A DNA stretch of 64,000 bases. It comes from Pseudomonas fluorescens (GTDB taxonomy: Bacteria; Pseudomonadota; Gammaproteobacteria; Pseudomonadales; Pseudomonadaceae). The stretch lies in assembly GCF_902498195.1 (NCBI RefSeq), contig NZ_CABVIY010000002.1, forward strand, positions 992,001 to 1,056,000, in the 5' to 3' direction. The translations under genes were made by a program, and so were the position numbers. Shown piece after piece: positions 1 to 8,290 of the stretch; position 1 is the stretch's first letter, and each line of letters starts with the position of its first letter. The notes under the pieces were generated by a model, which saw only the letters and a list, made by a program, of their open reading frames with translations, was not told where the DNA came from and searched no databases.

Positions 1-2
1 AA

Positions 3-161
3 ATCGCTTATTTGCTGGGGTTTGCCGATCCGAGCAATTTTTTCCGCGCCTTCCGACGCTGGTTCGATACCACGCCCGGCGAGTACCGGGCGCGGCTGAT
101 GCAGATGACCGAACCGGCTAATGACGCCAGAACGCCGGAATACACAGCACAAACACCGTAA
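3..161 (+). CDS. AraC-family transcriptional regulator, C-terminal fragment (cut by window edge)
   Basis: An open frame entering from the left edge encodes about 52 residues and stops with TAA at 159-161. It reads [19 protein letters not shown] followed by TTPGEYR, which is the second helix-turn-helix signature of AraC/XylS regulators. The N-terminal effector domain lies outside the window, so the ligand and targets cannot be told. The last 44 bases overlap the 3' end of trkH, which runs the opposite way. Family assignment is firm from the signature; the specific role is unknown. Confidence 0.8.
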   Translation: MAYLLGFADPSNFFRAFRRWFDTTPGEYRARLMQMTEPANDARTPEYTAQTP

Positions 162-1572
162 TGATCTCCAGTCGGCCCAGCAGCATGCCGAACGAGAGAA
201 TCCACTTGGCGGCGTCCGGCAGGGAGGCAAAATTACCGGCCGGGCCGATGGTCTCGCCCAGGCCCGGGCCGACACCGGACACGGTGCTGGCCGCGCCGGT
301 CAGGGCGGTCATCCAGTCCACGCCGAGCAGCGACAGCAGCAGTGCGATCACGCAGATGGTGATGGCGAAAAAGAACGAAAAGGTCAGGATCGAGCGCACG
401 ATCTCTTCATCGAGGCGGTGACCGTTGTACTTCTGCTTGATCACCGCGCGCGGGTGGATCAGTTGGTTAAGGTTGGCCTTGAGCAGGATGTAGGCCACCT
501 GGAAACGGAAAATCTTGATCCCGCCGGCGGTCGACCCCGAGCAGCCACCGACAAAGCCCAAGTAGAAGAACAGCATCAGCGAGAAGTTGCCCCACAGGCT
601 GTAGTCCCCCAGCGCGAAACCGGTGGTGGTCACCACTGAGGTCACGTTCAGCGCCACATGGCGCAGGGCATCCAGCCAGTGCAGCTGGGTGGTCCACCAG
701 TACCAGGTGCCGAGCACCAGCCAGGTCACCAGCAACATCCCCAGCAAGCCCTGCACCTGCTGATCCTTGATCAGCGCCCGGCGATTGCCGCGCAACGTTG
801 CCACGTACAGGGTGAACGGCAGGCTGCCGAGAATCATGATGACGATCGCCACCCAGTGCACCGCCGGTTGCGTCCACTTGGCCAGGGATTGGTCCGAGGT
901 GGAAAAACCCCCGGTGGAAATCGCTGACATCGCATGGTTGATCGCATCGAACGGGCTCATCCCGGCCCACCAGAAGGCCAGGCTGCCAAAAATGGTGATG
1001 CCGACGTAGGCCGCCACGATCAGCCGCGCCACCATGTGCGAACGGGGCATGACTTTTTCGGAGCGGTCCGACGATTCGGTCTGGAACAACCGCATGCCAC
1101 CGATGCGCAGCAGCGGCAGGATCGCGACCGCCATGCCGATGAAGCCGATGCCGCCGATCCAGTGCAGCAGCGAGCGCCACATCAGGATGCCGGGGGACAT
1201 TTCATCGAGGTGGTTGAGCACCGTCGAACCCGTGGCCGTGATGCCGGACATGCTTTCGAAGAATGAGTCGGTGTAGCTGATGTGCTGGGTCAGCAAAAAC
1301 GGCAGCGCGGCGAAGATGCACACCACCAGCCAACTGCTGACGGTCAGCAGGTACATGTCCCGTGGTCGCAGGTGTACATGTTCCGGGCGTCCGGGAATGA
1401 CCAGGGCCAGGCCGCCGACAAAGGTGATCATGCTGGCCCAGAGGAACGATGGCAGGTCGCCGGTGCGATCGAAGATCACCAGCGTGGCCATGGGCACGAC
1501 CATGGCGATGGCCAGGGTGATCAGGAAGATGCCGATGATGAAACCAATGAGACGTAAGGTCGGCAACGCCAT
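118..1572 (-). CDS. trkH: Trk-type potassium uptake membrane protein TrkH
   Basis: This 484-residue polytopic inner-membrane protein is the K+-conducting subunit of the Trk system, normally gated by cytosolic TrkA. The four selectivity-filter P-loops are readable in order: SGITATGS near residue 110, [20 protein letters not shown] and the C-terminal VSGVGPG. The C-terminal part keeps the [12 protein letters not shown] segment typical of the family. Length matches TrkH/TrkG proteins. The start ATG (1572) gives the hydrophobic first membrane helix; the ribosome site is weak (GCGGA). It faces away from the nitroreductase gene and its 3' end overlaps the AraC-type gene by 44 bp, so convergent transcripts would be antisense there. 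trkA is not in the window. Confidence 0.95.
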   Translation of the reverse strand: MALPTLRLIGFIIGIFLITLAIAMVVPMATLVIFDRTGDLPSFLWASMITFVGGLALVIPGRPEHVHLRPRDMYLLTVSSWLVVCIFAALPFLLTQHISYTDSFFESMSGITATGSTVLNHLDEMSPGILMWRSLLHWIGGIGFIGMAVAILPLLRIGGMRLFQTESSDRSEKVMPRSHMVARLIVAAYVGITIFGSLAFWWAGMSPFDAINHAMSAISTGGFSTSDQSLAKWTQPAVHWVAIVIMILGSLPFTLYVATLRGNRRALIKDQQVQGLLGMLLVTWLVLGTWYWWTTQLHWLDALRHVALNVTSVVTTTGFALGDYSLWGNFSLMLFFYLGFVGGCSGSTAGGIKIFRFQVAYILLKANLNQLIHPRAVIKQKYNGHRLDEEIVRSILTFSFFFAITICVIALLLSLLGVDWMTALTGAASTVSGVGPGLGETIGPAGNFASLPDAAKWILSFGMLLGRLEIITVFVLCIPAFWRH

Positions 1573-1693
1573 GAAATCCGCTCGGCTGTCATTAGGAAGG
1601 GCGCCATTCTACCTGCGGGGCAGGGCATGTAAACCGGCACCGTCGCGGCAGATACAGCTAGAATAGCCGCACAATTTTTTCAGGAGGTGGCCG

Positions 1694-2260
1694 ATGCAGG
1701 CTCTCGACGTTTTGCTCAACCGTGTTTCCGTCCCGCGACTGATCGAACCGGCGCCAACCCGGGAGCAGCGCGACGTGCTGTTTGCCTCGGCCATGCGGGC
1801 ACCGGATCACGGTCACTTGCAGCCTTGGCGTTTCCTGACCGTCGAAGGCGCGGCACGCGAGCAAATGGGCGAGTTGCTGGCCGAAGCGGCAAAGCTGCAG
1901 GATGGCGACGTCACCGAAGCGGCCATCGACAAGGCGCGTAACGGTCCACTGCGCGCGCCGTTGGTGGTCGTGGTGATTGCCCGGACACAGGAACACGTCA
2001 AATACCCGAAATCCGAGCAGTTGCTGGCGGCGGGTTGCGCAGCGCATGGCATCTTGCTGGCAGCCTATGCACAAGGCATCGGCGCGGTGTGGCGTACCGG
2101 CGACCTGGCCTATTCGCCGCATGTGGCCAAAGGGCTGGGGCTGGCGGAAGGGGAAGAGGTGATTGCGTTCCTGTACCTCGGGACGCCGCAGAAGGAACCG
2201 CGTGTGGCGGAAAAGGTGGATCTGGCCGAGTTCGTCAGCGCCTGGCCTGGCAACGCCTGA
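1694..2260 (+). CDS. Nitroreductase-family FMN oxidoreductase (YdjA-like)
   Basis: The 188-residue product is a short nitroreductase of the YdjA type, an FMN-dependent NAD(P)H oxidoreductase expected to work as a cytosolic homodimer. The FMN/dimer region MRAPDHGHLQPWRF lies near residues 36-50, and the C-terminal half carries the GIGAVWRTG and LGTPQK segments seen in this subfamily. A strong Shine-Dalgarno AGGAGGTG sits just before the ATG, which fixes the start. The gene is monocistronic, divergent from trkH, and followed by a REP pair rather than a classical terminator. The physiological substrate cannot be told from sequence. Confidence 0.9.
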   Translation: MQALDVLLNRVSVPRLIEPAPTREQRDVLFASAMRAPDHGHLQPWRFLTVEGAAREQMGELLAEAAKLQDGDVTEAAIDKARNGPLRAPLVVVVIARTQEHVKYPKSEQLLAAGCAAHGILLAAYAQGIGAVWRTGDLAYSPHVAKGLGLAEGEEVIAFLYLGTPQKEPRVAEKVDLAEFVSAWPGNA

Positions 2261-2265
2261 GGATC

Positions 2266-2357
2266 AAAAGATCGCAGCCTCGTTTCACTCGTCAGCTCCT
2301 ACAGGGTTACCAGAGTCCTGTAGGAGCTGACGAGTGAAACGAGGCTGCGATCTTTTT
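2266..2357. repeat. REPIN-like inverted REP pair, family B (GCGATCTTTT type)
   Basis: Two arms of about 40 nt form a near-perfect inverted repeat (AAAGATCGCAGCCTCGTTTC...CTCCTACAGG and its complement) with a short spacer. It lies between the convergent 3' ends of the nitroreductase and sensor-kinase genes and could act as a transcription-end hairpin for both. The same arm sequence recurs at 18001-18109. Confidence 0.85.
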
Positions 2358-2371
2358 GCATCACCCATTAC

Positions 2372-3715
2372 TCAAGGCTGGACGACGGCCCCTGGCACCA
2401 ACGGCAATTCCAGGCTGGCAATAAACCCGCCCTCCGGGTGATTGGCCAGCAACAGACAACCGCCATGTCGCTCCGCCGCACGACGGGCAATGGCCAGGCC
2501 CAGGCCGTGTCCTGCCGCCGACTGCCCCGGTGCCCGGTAAAACGGTTCGCCGAGTTGACTCAAATGCTCGGCATCAACCCCCGGTCCGTGATCGCGCACG
2601 GTCACCACGATCCGCTCGCCCTGACGCAGCGCCTGCATCTCGATCGGCAAGCCGCCCACCGGGTTGAAGCGCTGGGCGTTGCGCAGCAGGTTGTCGACAG
2701 CGCGCTCGATCATGGTCGGCCAACCCTTCAGGTTTAATTGCGTCTCGGCTTCAAGATGGACCAGTTGTTCCGGCGAGCCCAGTTGCGCATCCTTTTGCAG
2801 GGTATTGAGCAAAGCGTTGAGATCGACGTCTTCAGCGCTGGCATTGTCGGCATCGACCCGCGCCAGCACCAGGATTTCGCTGATCAGTGCTTCGAGCCGG
2901 TCGCACTCACGGGTGAGGCGTGGCCAGAGTTTTTCCCGTTCTTCGGGAGAGGCCCGTTCGGCCAGGGCCAGCGCGATACGCAGGCGCGCGAGGGGCGAGC
3001 GCAGTTCGTGGGACACGTCGCGCAGTAATTGCCGCTGACTGCCGATCAGGCTTTGCAGGCGAGCGCCCATGCGGTTGAAGTCATTGGCCAGCACCCCGAA
3101 CTCGTCACGGCGATTGGCCAGTTTGACCAGGCTGTTCTGTTGATAGGTGGTCTGCCCCAGATCGTGCACGGCGCCACGCAAGCGGCTGAGCGGGCGGGTG
3201 ATGGAGAAGGTCACCAGCAGGCTGAACAGGGTCAGCACCACCAGGGCGATACCCAGTGCGCTCAACGGCCAGAGCAGGCTTTCACGGTGCCAGGCGTCCA
3301 GTTCCGGATGGGGGATGCGATAGATCAGCAGGTAGGTGTCGCCGGTTTTTTCGCTGGTGTATTCGTCGGTCAGGCGGCGCCAGGGCAGGCGACGGTCATC
3401 GTTGTTCTGTCGCGCTTCGAAGGCTGCCGCACGGCGCGGGAAGGTGCCGCGTACCACCGGGTCGCCACTCTCGTTGAGCACCTGGACGTCGATGTGATAC
3501 TGGCGTTTGCGCTGTTCCAGAATGTCCTGGGCGGCGTCTTCGCCCTGGGATTCATAGGTTTGCGTCCATTGTTCGGCCAGGGTGTTGAGGCCCGGATGGC
3601 GGCTGAGGATCCACGCATCCTGATTGAGCATGTGCCCGAGCAAAATGGACAGGCCTGCAACCAGGGCGATGGCCAGCCAAAAGCTGGCCAGAATTCGCCA
3701 GAACAATGAGCGCAC
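2372..3715 (-). CDS. cpxA: Envelope-stress sensor histidine kinase (CpxA/CpxS-like)
   Basis: The 447-residue kinase has an N-terminal membrane helix, a periplasmic sensor of about 120 residues, a second helix (near 150-175), a HAMP linker, a HisKA domain with RDVSHELRSPLARL (phospho-acceptor His) and an HATPase_c domain with DNLLRNAQRF, RDHGPGV and GHGLGLAIARR. All catalytic boxes are intact. The start is a GTG preceded by TGAGG at good spacing. It is transcribed leftward downstream of the response regulator and the Spy-like chaperone gene, with REP pairs on both sides of the chaperone gene. The gene order and the chaperone neighbour support a Cpx-type envelope-stress system; the ligand is unproven. 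Confidence 0.85.
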   Translation of the reverse strand: MRSLFWRILASFWLAIALVAGLSILLGHMLNQDAWILSRHPGLNTLAEQWTQTYESQGEDAAQDILEQRKRQYHIDVQVLNESGDPVVRGTFPRRAAAFEARQNNDDRRLPWRRLTDEYTSEKTGDTYLLIYRIPHPELDAWHRESLLWPLSALGIALVVLTLFSLLVTFSITRPLSRLRGAVHDLGQTTYQQNSLVKLANRRDEFGVLANDFNRMGARLQSLIGSQRQLLRDVSHELRSPLARLRIALALAERASPEEREKLWPRLTRECDRLEALISEILVLARVDADNASAEDVDLNALLNTLQKDAQLGSPEQLVHLEAETQLNLKGWPTMIERAVDNLLRNAQRFNPVGGLPIEMQALRQGERIVVTVRDHGPGVDAEHLSQLGEPFYRAPGQSAAGHGLGLAIARRAAERHGGCLLLANHPEGGFIASLELPLVPGAVVQP

Positions 3716-3742
3716 AGAAAATCCTCAGGCAGACATCCATCC

Positions 3743-3833
3743 ATGTGGGAGCGGGCTTGCTCGCGAAAGCGGAGTGTCAGTCAGCAACTGTGTATCTGAC
3801 ACTCCGCTTTCGCGAGCAAGCCCGCTCCCACAT
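3743..3833. repeat. REPIN-like inverted REP pair, family A (GGGAGCGGGCTTGCTCG type)
   Basis: Two 38-nt arms are perfect reverse complements (3743-3780 and 3796-3833) separated by 15 nt. The arms extend well beyond the core REP into GAAAGCGGAGTGTCAG, so the whole element can fold into one long hairpin. It lies between the chaperone gene and the kinase gene of the same operon and may set different expression levels for the two. Confidence 0.9.
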
Positions 3834-3889
3834 TAAATTGAGTGGTATCAGACCCAACGGCATTCAACCGTCGGGTCCGGGTTAAATCA

Positions 3890-4339
3890 TTATTGCGTTT
3901 TTTGCGCCTGTTGCGCTTTCCACGCCTTGAACTCGGCCCATTCGGCGCGACGCTCGGCCTGTTTCTTCTGGATCTCGTCGAATTGCTTCTGTTGATCCGG
4001 TTTCAGCAGCGCCCGTACATCGGCTTCGGCTTTCTTGTGGTTGGCGGCCATCTCGTCTTTCATGGCTTTCTGGTCGGCTGGCGAGAGTTTCTCCAGGTAC
4101 TTGTCGACCACTTGCTTACGCTCGTGCATCTGCTCGCCCATGATCTTGCGGATCTGCTCGCGCTGTTCGCGGCTAAGGTCCAGCTGGCTGTACGGGCCTT
4201 TACCGTGCATGCCGTGCATCTGACCGCCGTGGCGTGCACCGTCCATCGGGCCGCCCACAGGACCGTTACCTTCAGGCATGGCCATGGCCACGGTCGGCAG
4301 GGCGGCGGCGAACATCAGAGCGATAAGAGTCTTGCGCAT
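3890..4339 (-). CDS. Periplasmic Spy/CpxP-like LTXXQ chaperone
   Basis: The 149-residue product begins with a signal peptide (MRKTLIALMFAAALPTVAMA) and then has a His/Met/Gly-rich stretch (HGGQMHGMHGKG) before an all-helical, Lys/Gln-rich domain with the LDLSREQREQIRKIM motif of the Spy/CpxP (LTXXQ) family. Members bind unfolded periplasmic proteins and can damp the sensor kinase. The start at 4339 is chosen because GGAGA lies 7 nt upstream and it gives a clean signal peptide; an ORF extension to 4399 does not. Its place between regulator and kinase genes makes it a likely regulon member. The Met/His-rich segment could bind metal, which is inference. Confidence 0.85.
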   Translation of the reverse strand: MRKTLIALMFAAALPTVAMAMPEGNGPVGGPMDGARHGGQMHGMHGKGPYSQLDLSREQREQIRKIMGEQMHERKQVVDKYLEKLSPADQKAMKDEMAANHKKAEADVRALLKPDQQKQFDEIQKKQAERRAEWAEFKAWKAQQAQKTQ

Positions 4340-4480
4340 GGTGAATCTCCTTGTCTCGTTCCCGGTACGTTCCGGATGAGTACAGATTACGGAGATCAAG
4401 GTCAGCGGCGGTCAGCGGAGCGTAAAGCTTGGGTAAAGACGTTTTTGCCCACACCTGACAAACCTGTTGATGTACACGGT

Positions 4481-4578
4481 CCCTGTAGGAGCTGCCGAAG
4501 GCTGCGATCTTTAGATTTTCAGCGAAAGTGATCACGCCAAAGATCAAAAGATCGCAGCCTTCGGCAGCTCCTACAGGG
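4481..4578. repeat. REPIN-like inverted REP pair, family B
   Basis: Inverted arms CTGTAGGAGCTGCCGAAGG...GCGATCTTT and complement flank a short spacer. It sits between the response-regulator gene and the Spy-like gene in the same orientation, so a fold here would lie inside any cotranscript. Confidence 0.85.
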
Positions 4579-4591
4579 AATTGCGAAAATT

Positions 4592-5269
4592 TCAGAGGCT
4601 GTAGTAATAGCCACGGCTGCGCAGCGCCACGATGCGCGGACGGCCGTCGGGGTGCGGGCCGATTTTCTTGCGCAGGTTGCTGACGTGCATGTCCAGGCTG
4701 CGGTCGTACAGGGTCAACTTGCGACCGAGGGCGATTTGCGCCAGTTCCTGTTTGTCCAGTGGCTCGCCAGGTTGCTTGAGCAGGGCTTCCAGCAGGCGGC
4801 TTTCGGAAACAGTGAGGGAAAACTCCTGTTCATCGATGCTGACCACACCGCGCACCGGGCTGAAACACAGGTCACCGAGTTCCATCTGGCTCGACACCGC
4901 CGCCGGGTGGCTGCGGCGCAGCACAGCGCGCAGGCGGGCGGTCAGCTCCCGCGGGTCGCAGGGTTTGGCCAGGTAATCGTCGGCGCCCAGTTCCAGGCCG
5001 AGGATGCGGTCCAGGGGTTCACCCCGGGCCGACAGCATCAGCACCGGCAGATCCGGGTGGTCGCTGCGCAACTGCTTGAGCAGTTCCAGGCCGCTGCCGT
5101 CGGGCAGCATCACATCCAGCACCACCGCCGCCGGCGAGGTTTCAGCCAGCGCCCGACGAGCGCTCTGGCCATCGTGGCAGGCGCGCACCTGAAAGCCTTC
5201 CTGGCTCAGCCAACTGCTCAGGAGCTCACACAGCTCCTGGTCATCATCAATCAGTAACAGCTCGCTCAT
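4592..5269 (-). CDS. cpxR: OmpR/PhoB-family response regulator (CpxR-like)
   Basis: The 225-residue regulator has a receiver domain (residues 1-115) with the acidic pocket LLIDDDQ, the phospho-acceptor Asp52 in VVLDVMLPDGSG, and the conserved Lys in YLAKPCDP. A winged-helix DNA-binding domain follows (SLTVSESRLLEALLK ... LYDRSLDMHVSNLRKKIG). It is the partner expected for the kinase at 2372-3715. It starts 7 bp after the stop of the coiled-coil membrane protein gene, so the two are probably cotranscribed. In P. aeruginosa the equivalent regulator is known as CpxR and links envelope stress to efflux expression; that link is not tested here. Confidence 0.9.
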   Translation of the reverse strand: MSELLLIDDDQELCELLSSWLSQEGFQVRACHDGQSARRALAETSPAAVVLDVMLPDGSGLELLKQLRSDHPDLPVLMLSARGEPLDRILGLELGADDYLAKPCDPRELTARLRAVLRRSHPAAVSSQMELGDLCFSPVRGVVSIDEQEFSLTVSESRLLEALLKQPGEPLDKQELAQIALGRKLTLYDRSLDMHVSNLRKKIGPHPDGRPRIVALRSRGYYYSL

Positions 5270-5276
5270 GACTCAC

Positions 5277-5690
5277 TCAATTTAGCCATTGTCGACGTTT
5301 TCGACTTGCACCACTGGCGAAGATACCGCAGAGCAGGGCCAATAGCGCAACACCGGCGCCAATGACGAACCACTGTTGCTGGTCGGTCAGCAAGCGTGGA
5401 ATCGAACTGCCAGCCTGGGTCTCCTTGAGTTGCAGCTTCAGACGCTGGTTCTCCTGGCGCAACCGGGCCAACTGGGCGCTTTCGCGTTCACCATCGGCAC
5501 TCTGCAATTGTTTGCTCAGTTCTTCCCGTTGCCGCTCGCTTTCTTTCAAGCGTTGCTGCAACTCGTTTATCTGGCTGCCGGCGCTCAGGGACAGCGGCGT
5601 GGAGCTAGCGCCCTCGGCGTGTTCTTCACCGTGGGCGGGGGCCACGATCGACAACGTGACCAACATCAGACACAACGGACCTTTGCGCAT
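5277..5690 (-). CDS. Exported coiled-coil protein with C-terminal membrane anchor
   Basis: The 137-residue product has a signal peptide (MRKGPLCLMLVTLSIVAPAHG), a long heptad-rich coiled coil (about residues 40-95, INELQQRLKESERQREELSK) and a C-terminal membrane helix (FVIGAGVALLALLCGIF) followed by a basic tail. The topology resembles TIGR04211-type SH3/coiled-coil membrane proteins but no SH3 domain is visible. The start at 5690 is preferred over 5738 because GGAG lies 6 nt upstream and the signal peptide then begins properly. It heads the leftward unit with cpxR, so a role in the same envelope-stress response is a reasonable guess, but the function is unknown. Confidence 0.75.
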   Translation of the reverse strand: MRKGPLCLMLVTLSIVAPAHGEEHAEGASSTPLSLSAGSQINELQQRLKESERQREELSKQLQSADGERESAQLARLRQENQRLKLQLKETQAGSSIPRLLTDQQQWFVIGAGVALLALLCGIFASGASRKRRQWLN

Positions 5691-5798
5691 CGCGACTCCA
5701 GATTCCAATACGGGTATTGGGAAGTTGTCGGCCGGCAAACGAGAATAATGAGCGATTGAGAGCGCGGTGAACCGATAAGGTTCACCGCAGGGAGGATA

Positions 5799-6098
5799 TT
5801 ACGGCAGGACTTGCTTGAACGGCTTGACCGAAACGTTGGCGTAGACGCCGGCGGCGATGTACGGATCGGCATCGGCCCAGGCCTGGGCGGCGCTCAGGGA
5901 GTCGAACTCGGCGACGATCAGGCTGCCGGTGAAACCCGCCGCGCCCGGGTCATTGCTGTCGACCGCCGGGTTCGGGCCGGCCAGTACGATGCGACCTTCG
6001 CCCTTGAGCACTTGCAGGCGCTCAAGGTGGGCAGGCCGTGCGGCCAGGCGGGCTTCCAGGGAATTGGCGACGTCTGTGGCAACGATTGCGTAAAGCAT
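5799..6098 (-). CDS. YciI-family small protein
   Basis: The 99-residue protein is a compact ferredoxin-like-fold YciI homologue ([18 protein letters not shown]... with [17 protein letters not shown] and [21 protein letters not shown]). The conserved His of the RPAHLER segment and the Asp of the DPY segment that form the putative active site are both present. The start at 6098 follows AGGA and lies 1 bp after the stop of yciB, so the pair is translationally linked. yciB-yciI pairing is common in gammaproteobacteria. The biochemical role of YciI proteins is not established. Confidence 0.9.
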   Translation of the reverse strand: MLYAIVATDVANSLEARLAARPAHLERLQVLKGEGRIVLAGPNPAVDSNDPGAAGFTGSLIVAEFDSLSAAQAWADADPYIAAGVYANVSVKPFKQVLP

Positions 6099-6099
6099 G

Positions 6100-6696
6100 T
6101 CAGTCCTCGGTTTTAGGCGATGTGGTATCGGTGTCATGCAGGTGACGGGACAGGTAGATGCCCTGGCCGACCAGGAACAGCAGCGTCATGCCCAGGCTGC
6201 CGAAGACCTTGAAGTCGACCCAGTAGCTCTGGAACGTGAACGCGACGAACAGGTTGGCGGCACCGCAAAACAGGAAGAACACGATCCAGGCGATGTTCAG
6301 GCGCGTCCAGACCGGCTCCGGCAGGGTCAGCGCATGGCCCATGATGCGCTTGATCAGCAGGCGATCACCAATGAAGTGGCTGCCGATGAAGCCCAGGGCA
6401 AACAGCCAGTTGACCACCGGGGCCTTCCATTTCAGGAAGGTCTCGCTGTGGAAGGCCAGGGTCAGGCTGCCGAAGACCAGGCAGGCGATGAGCGTCAGCC
6501 ACTGGCTCTTCTCCAGCTTGCGCTGTTTGAGGAACAGCGTGCCGTAGACCACCAGCGAACTGATGATCAGCATCGCGGTGGCGCTGTAAATACCGCCTAC
6601 AGTTACCTCGTGGCCGGCGATGTCGACGACCCGTGGATCGATTTTGAAGACGATGAAAAACAGCAGGAGCGGGATGAAATCGATGAATTGTTTCAC
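6100..6696 (-). CDS. yciB: Inner-membrane septation protein A homologue YciB
   Basis: The 198-residue polytopic protein begins [18 protein letters not shown], the characteristic N-terminus of YciB/IspZ, and contains several further membrane helices, including one ahead of [10 protein letters not shown] at the C-terminus. YciB is tied to envelope integrity and cell-division complexes in enteric bacteria. A GTG start at 6696 is chosen because it aligns with the family N-terminus; the ATG at 6735 would add 13 atypical residues. It is followed directly by the YciI gene. It is divergent from the PHP phosphatase gene with 87 bp between them. Confidence 0.92.
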   Translation of the reverse strand: MKQFIDFIPLLLFFIVFKIDPRVVDIAGHEVTVGGIYSATAMLIISSLVVYGTLFLKQRKLEKSQWLTLIACLVFGSLTLAFHSETFLKWKAPVVNWLFALGFIGSHFIGDRLLIKRIMGHALTLPEPVWTRLNIAWIVFFLFCGAANLFVAFTFQSYWVDFKVFGSLGMTLLFLVGQGIYLSRHLHDTDTTSPKTED

Positions 6697-6783
6697 AGTG
6701 GCAGCCAGAAGCAGGATGTGGCGGCATAATAACAAACATATGGGCGCGCGATAGCGCCAGCTGATTTGAGGTTAAAAAGCCTA

Positions 6784-7647
6784 GTGAATGTTGATTTGCA
6801 CTGCCATAGCACGGCCTCCGATGGCGCCCTGGCGCCTGCGGTTCTGGTTGCGCGTGCGTTCGAGAACGGCGTGCGAGTCCTTGCCCTGACCGACCACGAC
6901 ACCCTCGAAGGCCTCGAAGAAGCGCGACACGCGGCGCATGCGTTGGGGATGCAACTGGTCAACGGCGTCGAGTTGTCCTGCACCTGGGGTGGTGCGACCA
7001 TCCATGTGCTGGGCTACGGTTTCGACGTCAATGCCGCGCCGTTGGTCGAGGCGATTGCCAGATTGCACGATGGCCGCTGGCTACGGTCCGAAGAAATTAG
7101 TCGCAAGCTGGCCCTGAAGGGCATGCCCGGCGCGCTGGAAGGTGCCCGGGAAATCCAGCAGGCCCTGGGCGACAGCGGTAACGCGCCGGCCCGGCCGCAT
7201 TTCGCCGACTGGATGGTGCGTGAAGGGTTCGTCAAGGATCGCGCCGAAGCGTTCCGCAAATGGCTCGGTGCCGGCAAACTGGGCGACGTCAAGCAGCACT
7301 GGCCGACCCTGGAGGAGACCGTCGAGACCCTGCGCGCGGCCAAGGCCTGGGTCAGCCTGGCGCATCCCTGGCACTATGATTTCACCCGCAGCAAACGTCG
7401 CCGGCTGATTGCCGACTATATTCAAGCAGGGGGCCACGCGATCGAGGTGGTCAATGGCCATCAGCCTGCCGAGCAAGTGGGCAGCCTGGCCATTCTGGCC
7501 CGCGAGTTCGGTCTGCTGGTCAGCGCCGGCAGTGATTTTCATGGCCCTGGAGGCTGGTCCGAGATCGGTGAATACCGCCCGCTCCCGGAGGATCTGCCAC
7601 CACTGTGGTGTCGGTTCAAACATGACCCAATTATTGCCGTCGTCTGA
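6784..7647 (+). CDS. PHP-domain phosphoesterase (YciV/RNase AM-like)
   Basis: The 287-residue metal-dependent enzyme has all PHP motifs: DLHCHSTASDG at the N-terminus, LTDHDT, the GVELS segment, the internal SLAHPWHY and the C-terminal SDFHGPG. E. coli YciV (TrpH) degrades nucleoside 3',5'-bisphosphates and short 5' RNA ends, and this protein matches it along its length. A GTG start at 6784 gives the expected first residues; the TTG at 6766 would add six residues and has no ribosome site. The gene heads a rightward unit, and the yciO gene begins 13 bp after its stop, the same pairing as in E. coli. Confidence 0.88.
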   Translation: MNVDLHCHSTASDGALAPAVLVARAFENGVRVLALTDHDTLEGLEEARHAAHALGMQLVNGVELSCTWGGATIHVLGYGFDVNAAPLVEAIARLHDGRWLRSEEISRKLALKGMPGALEGAREIQQALGDSGNAPARPHFADWMVREGFVKDRAEAFRKWLGAGKLGDVKQHWPTLEETVETLRAAKAWVSLAHPWHYDFTRSKRRRLIADYIQAGGHAIEVVNGHQPAEQVGSLAILAREFGLLVSAGSDFHGPGGWSEIGEYRPLPEDLPPLWCRFKHDPIIAVV

Positions 7648-7660
7648 ACAGGTAGAGAAT

Positions 7661-8290
7661 GTGAGTCAATTTTTCCAGATTCATCCGGAAAACCCGCAAG
7701 CGCGCCTGATCAAACAGGCTGTCGAGATCATTCGCAACGGCGGGGTGGTGATTTATCCCACGGACTCTTCCTACGCCATCGGTTGCCAGATCGGCGACAA
7801 GGTTGCCGTGGAACGCGTTCGCCGCCTGCGCCAGCTCGATGAAAAGCACAACTTCGCCTTGATCTGCAGCGATCTGTCGCAGCTGGGCCTGTTCGCCAAG
7901 ATCGACACCGGCACCTTCCGTATTCTCAAGGCTCATTTGCCGGGGCCGTACACCTTCATTCTCAACGCCACCCGCGAAGTCCCCCGGCTGCTGCTGCACC
8001 CGAAAAAACGCACCATCGGCCTGCGGGTGCCGAGCCATCCGATCGCCCTGGCGCTACTCGCCGAGCTGGGCGAGCCGCTGATGAGCGTGACCCTGATCAT
8101 GCCCGGCGATGAGGATCCGCTCACCGATCCTTATGAAATGCGCCAATTGCTCGAACATCAGGTCGATTTGATCATCGATGGCGGTTTCGGCGGGATCAAG
8201 GCGTCCACGGTGATCAGCCTCGCCGACGGCGAGCCGGAAGTGATCCGCGTCGGTTGCGGCGACCCTGCGCCGTTCATGGCCGAGGCCTAG
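7661..8290 (+). CDS. yciO: YciO, Sua5/YrdC-family protein
   Basis: The 209-residue protein carries the YrdC/Sua5 fold: PTDSSYAIGC, the KHNFALIC segment, GPYTFIL and GLRVPSHP. It begins VSQFFQIHPENP and so aligns with E. coli YciO rather than with TsaC; the YciO branch has only weak or no threonylcarbamoyl-adenylate activity in vivo. The GTG at 7661 with AGGTAGAG upstream is the best start; an ATG at 7622 would add 13 residues and overlap the PHP gene. The TAG stop is immediately followed by the scpA ATG, so the two are tightly coupled. Confidence 0.9.
   Translation: MSQFFQIHPENPQARLIKQAVEIIRNGGVVIYPTDSSYAIGCQIGDKVAVERVRRLRQLDEKHNFALICSDLSQLGLFAKIDTGTFRILKAHLPGPYTFILNATREVPRLLLHPKKRTIGLRVPSHPIALALLAELGEPLMSVTLIMPGDEDPLTDPYEMRQLLEHQVDLIIDGGFGGIKASTVISLADGEPEVIRVGCGDPAPFMAEA

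Noticed and set aside
3743..3833. Repeated inverted arms as a CRISPR-like or invertible element
   Set aside because: Copies are dispersed singly through the window, without regular spacing or cas or recombinase genes; they fit REP/REPIN.
7409..7660. N-terminal extension of YciO overlapping the PHP gene
   Set aside because: The extra 84 residues are a frame-shadow of the PHP domain; the GTG at 7661 has a ribosome site and matches the YciO N-terminus.
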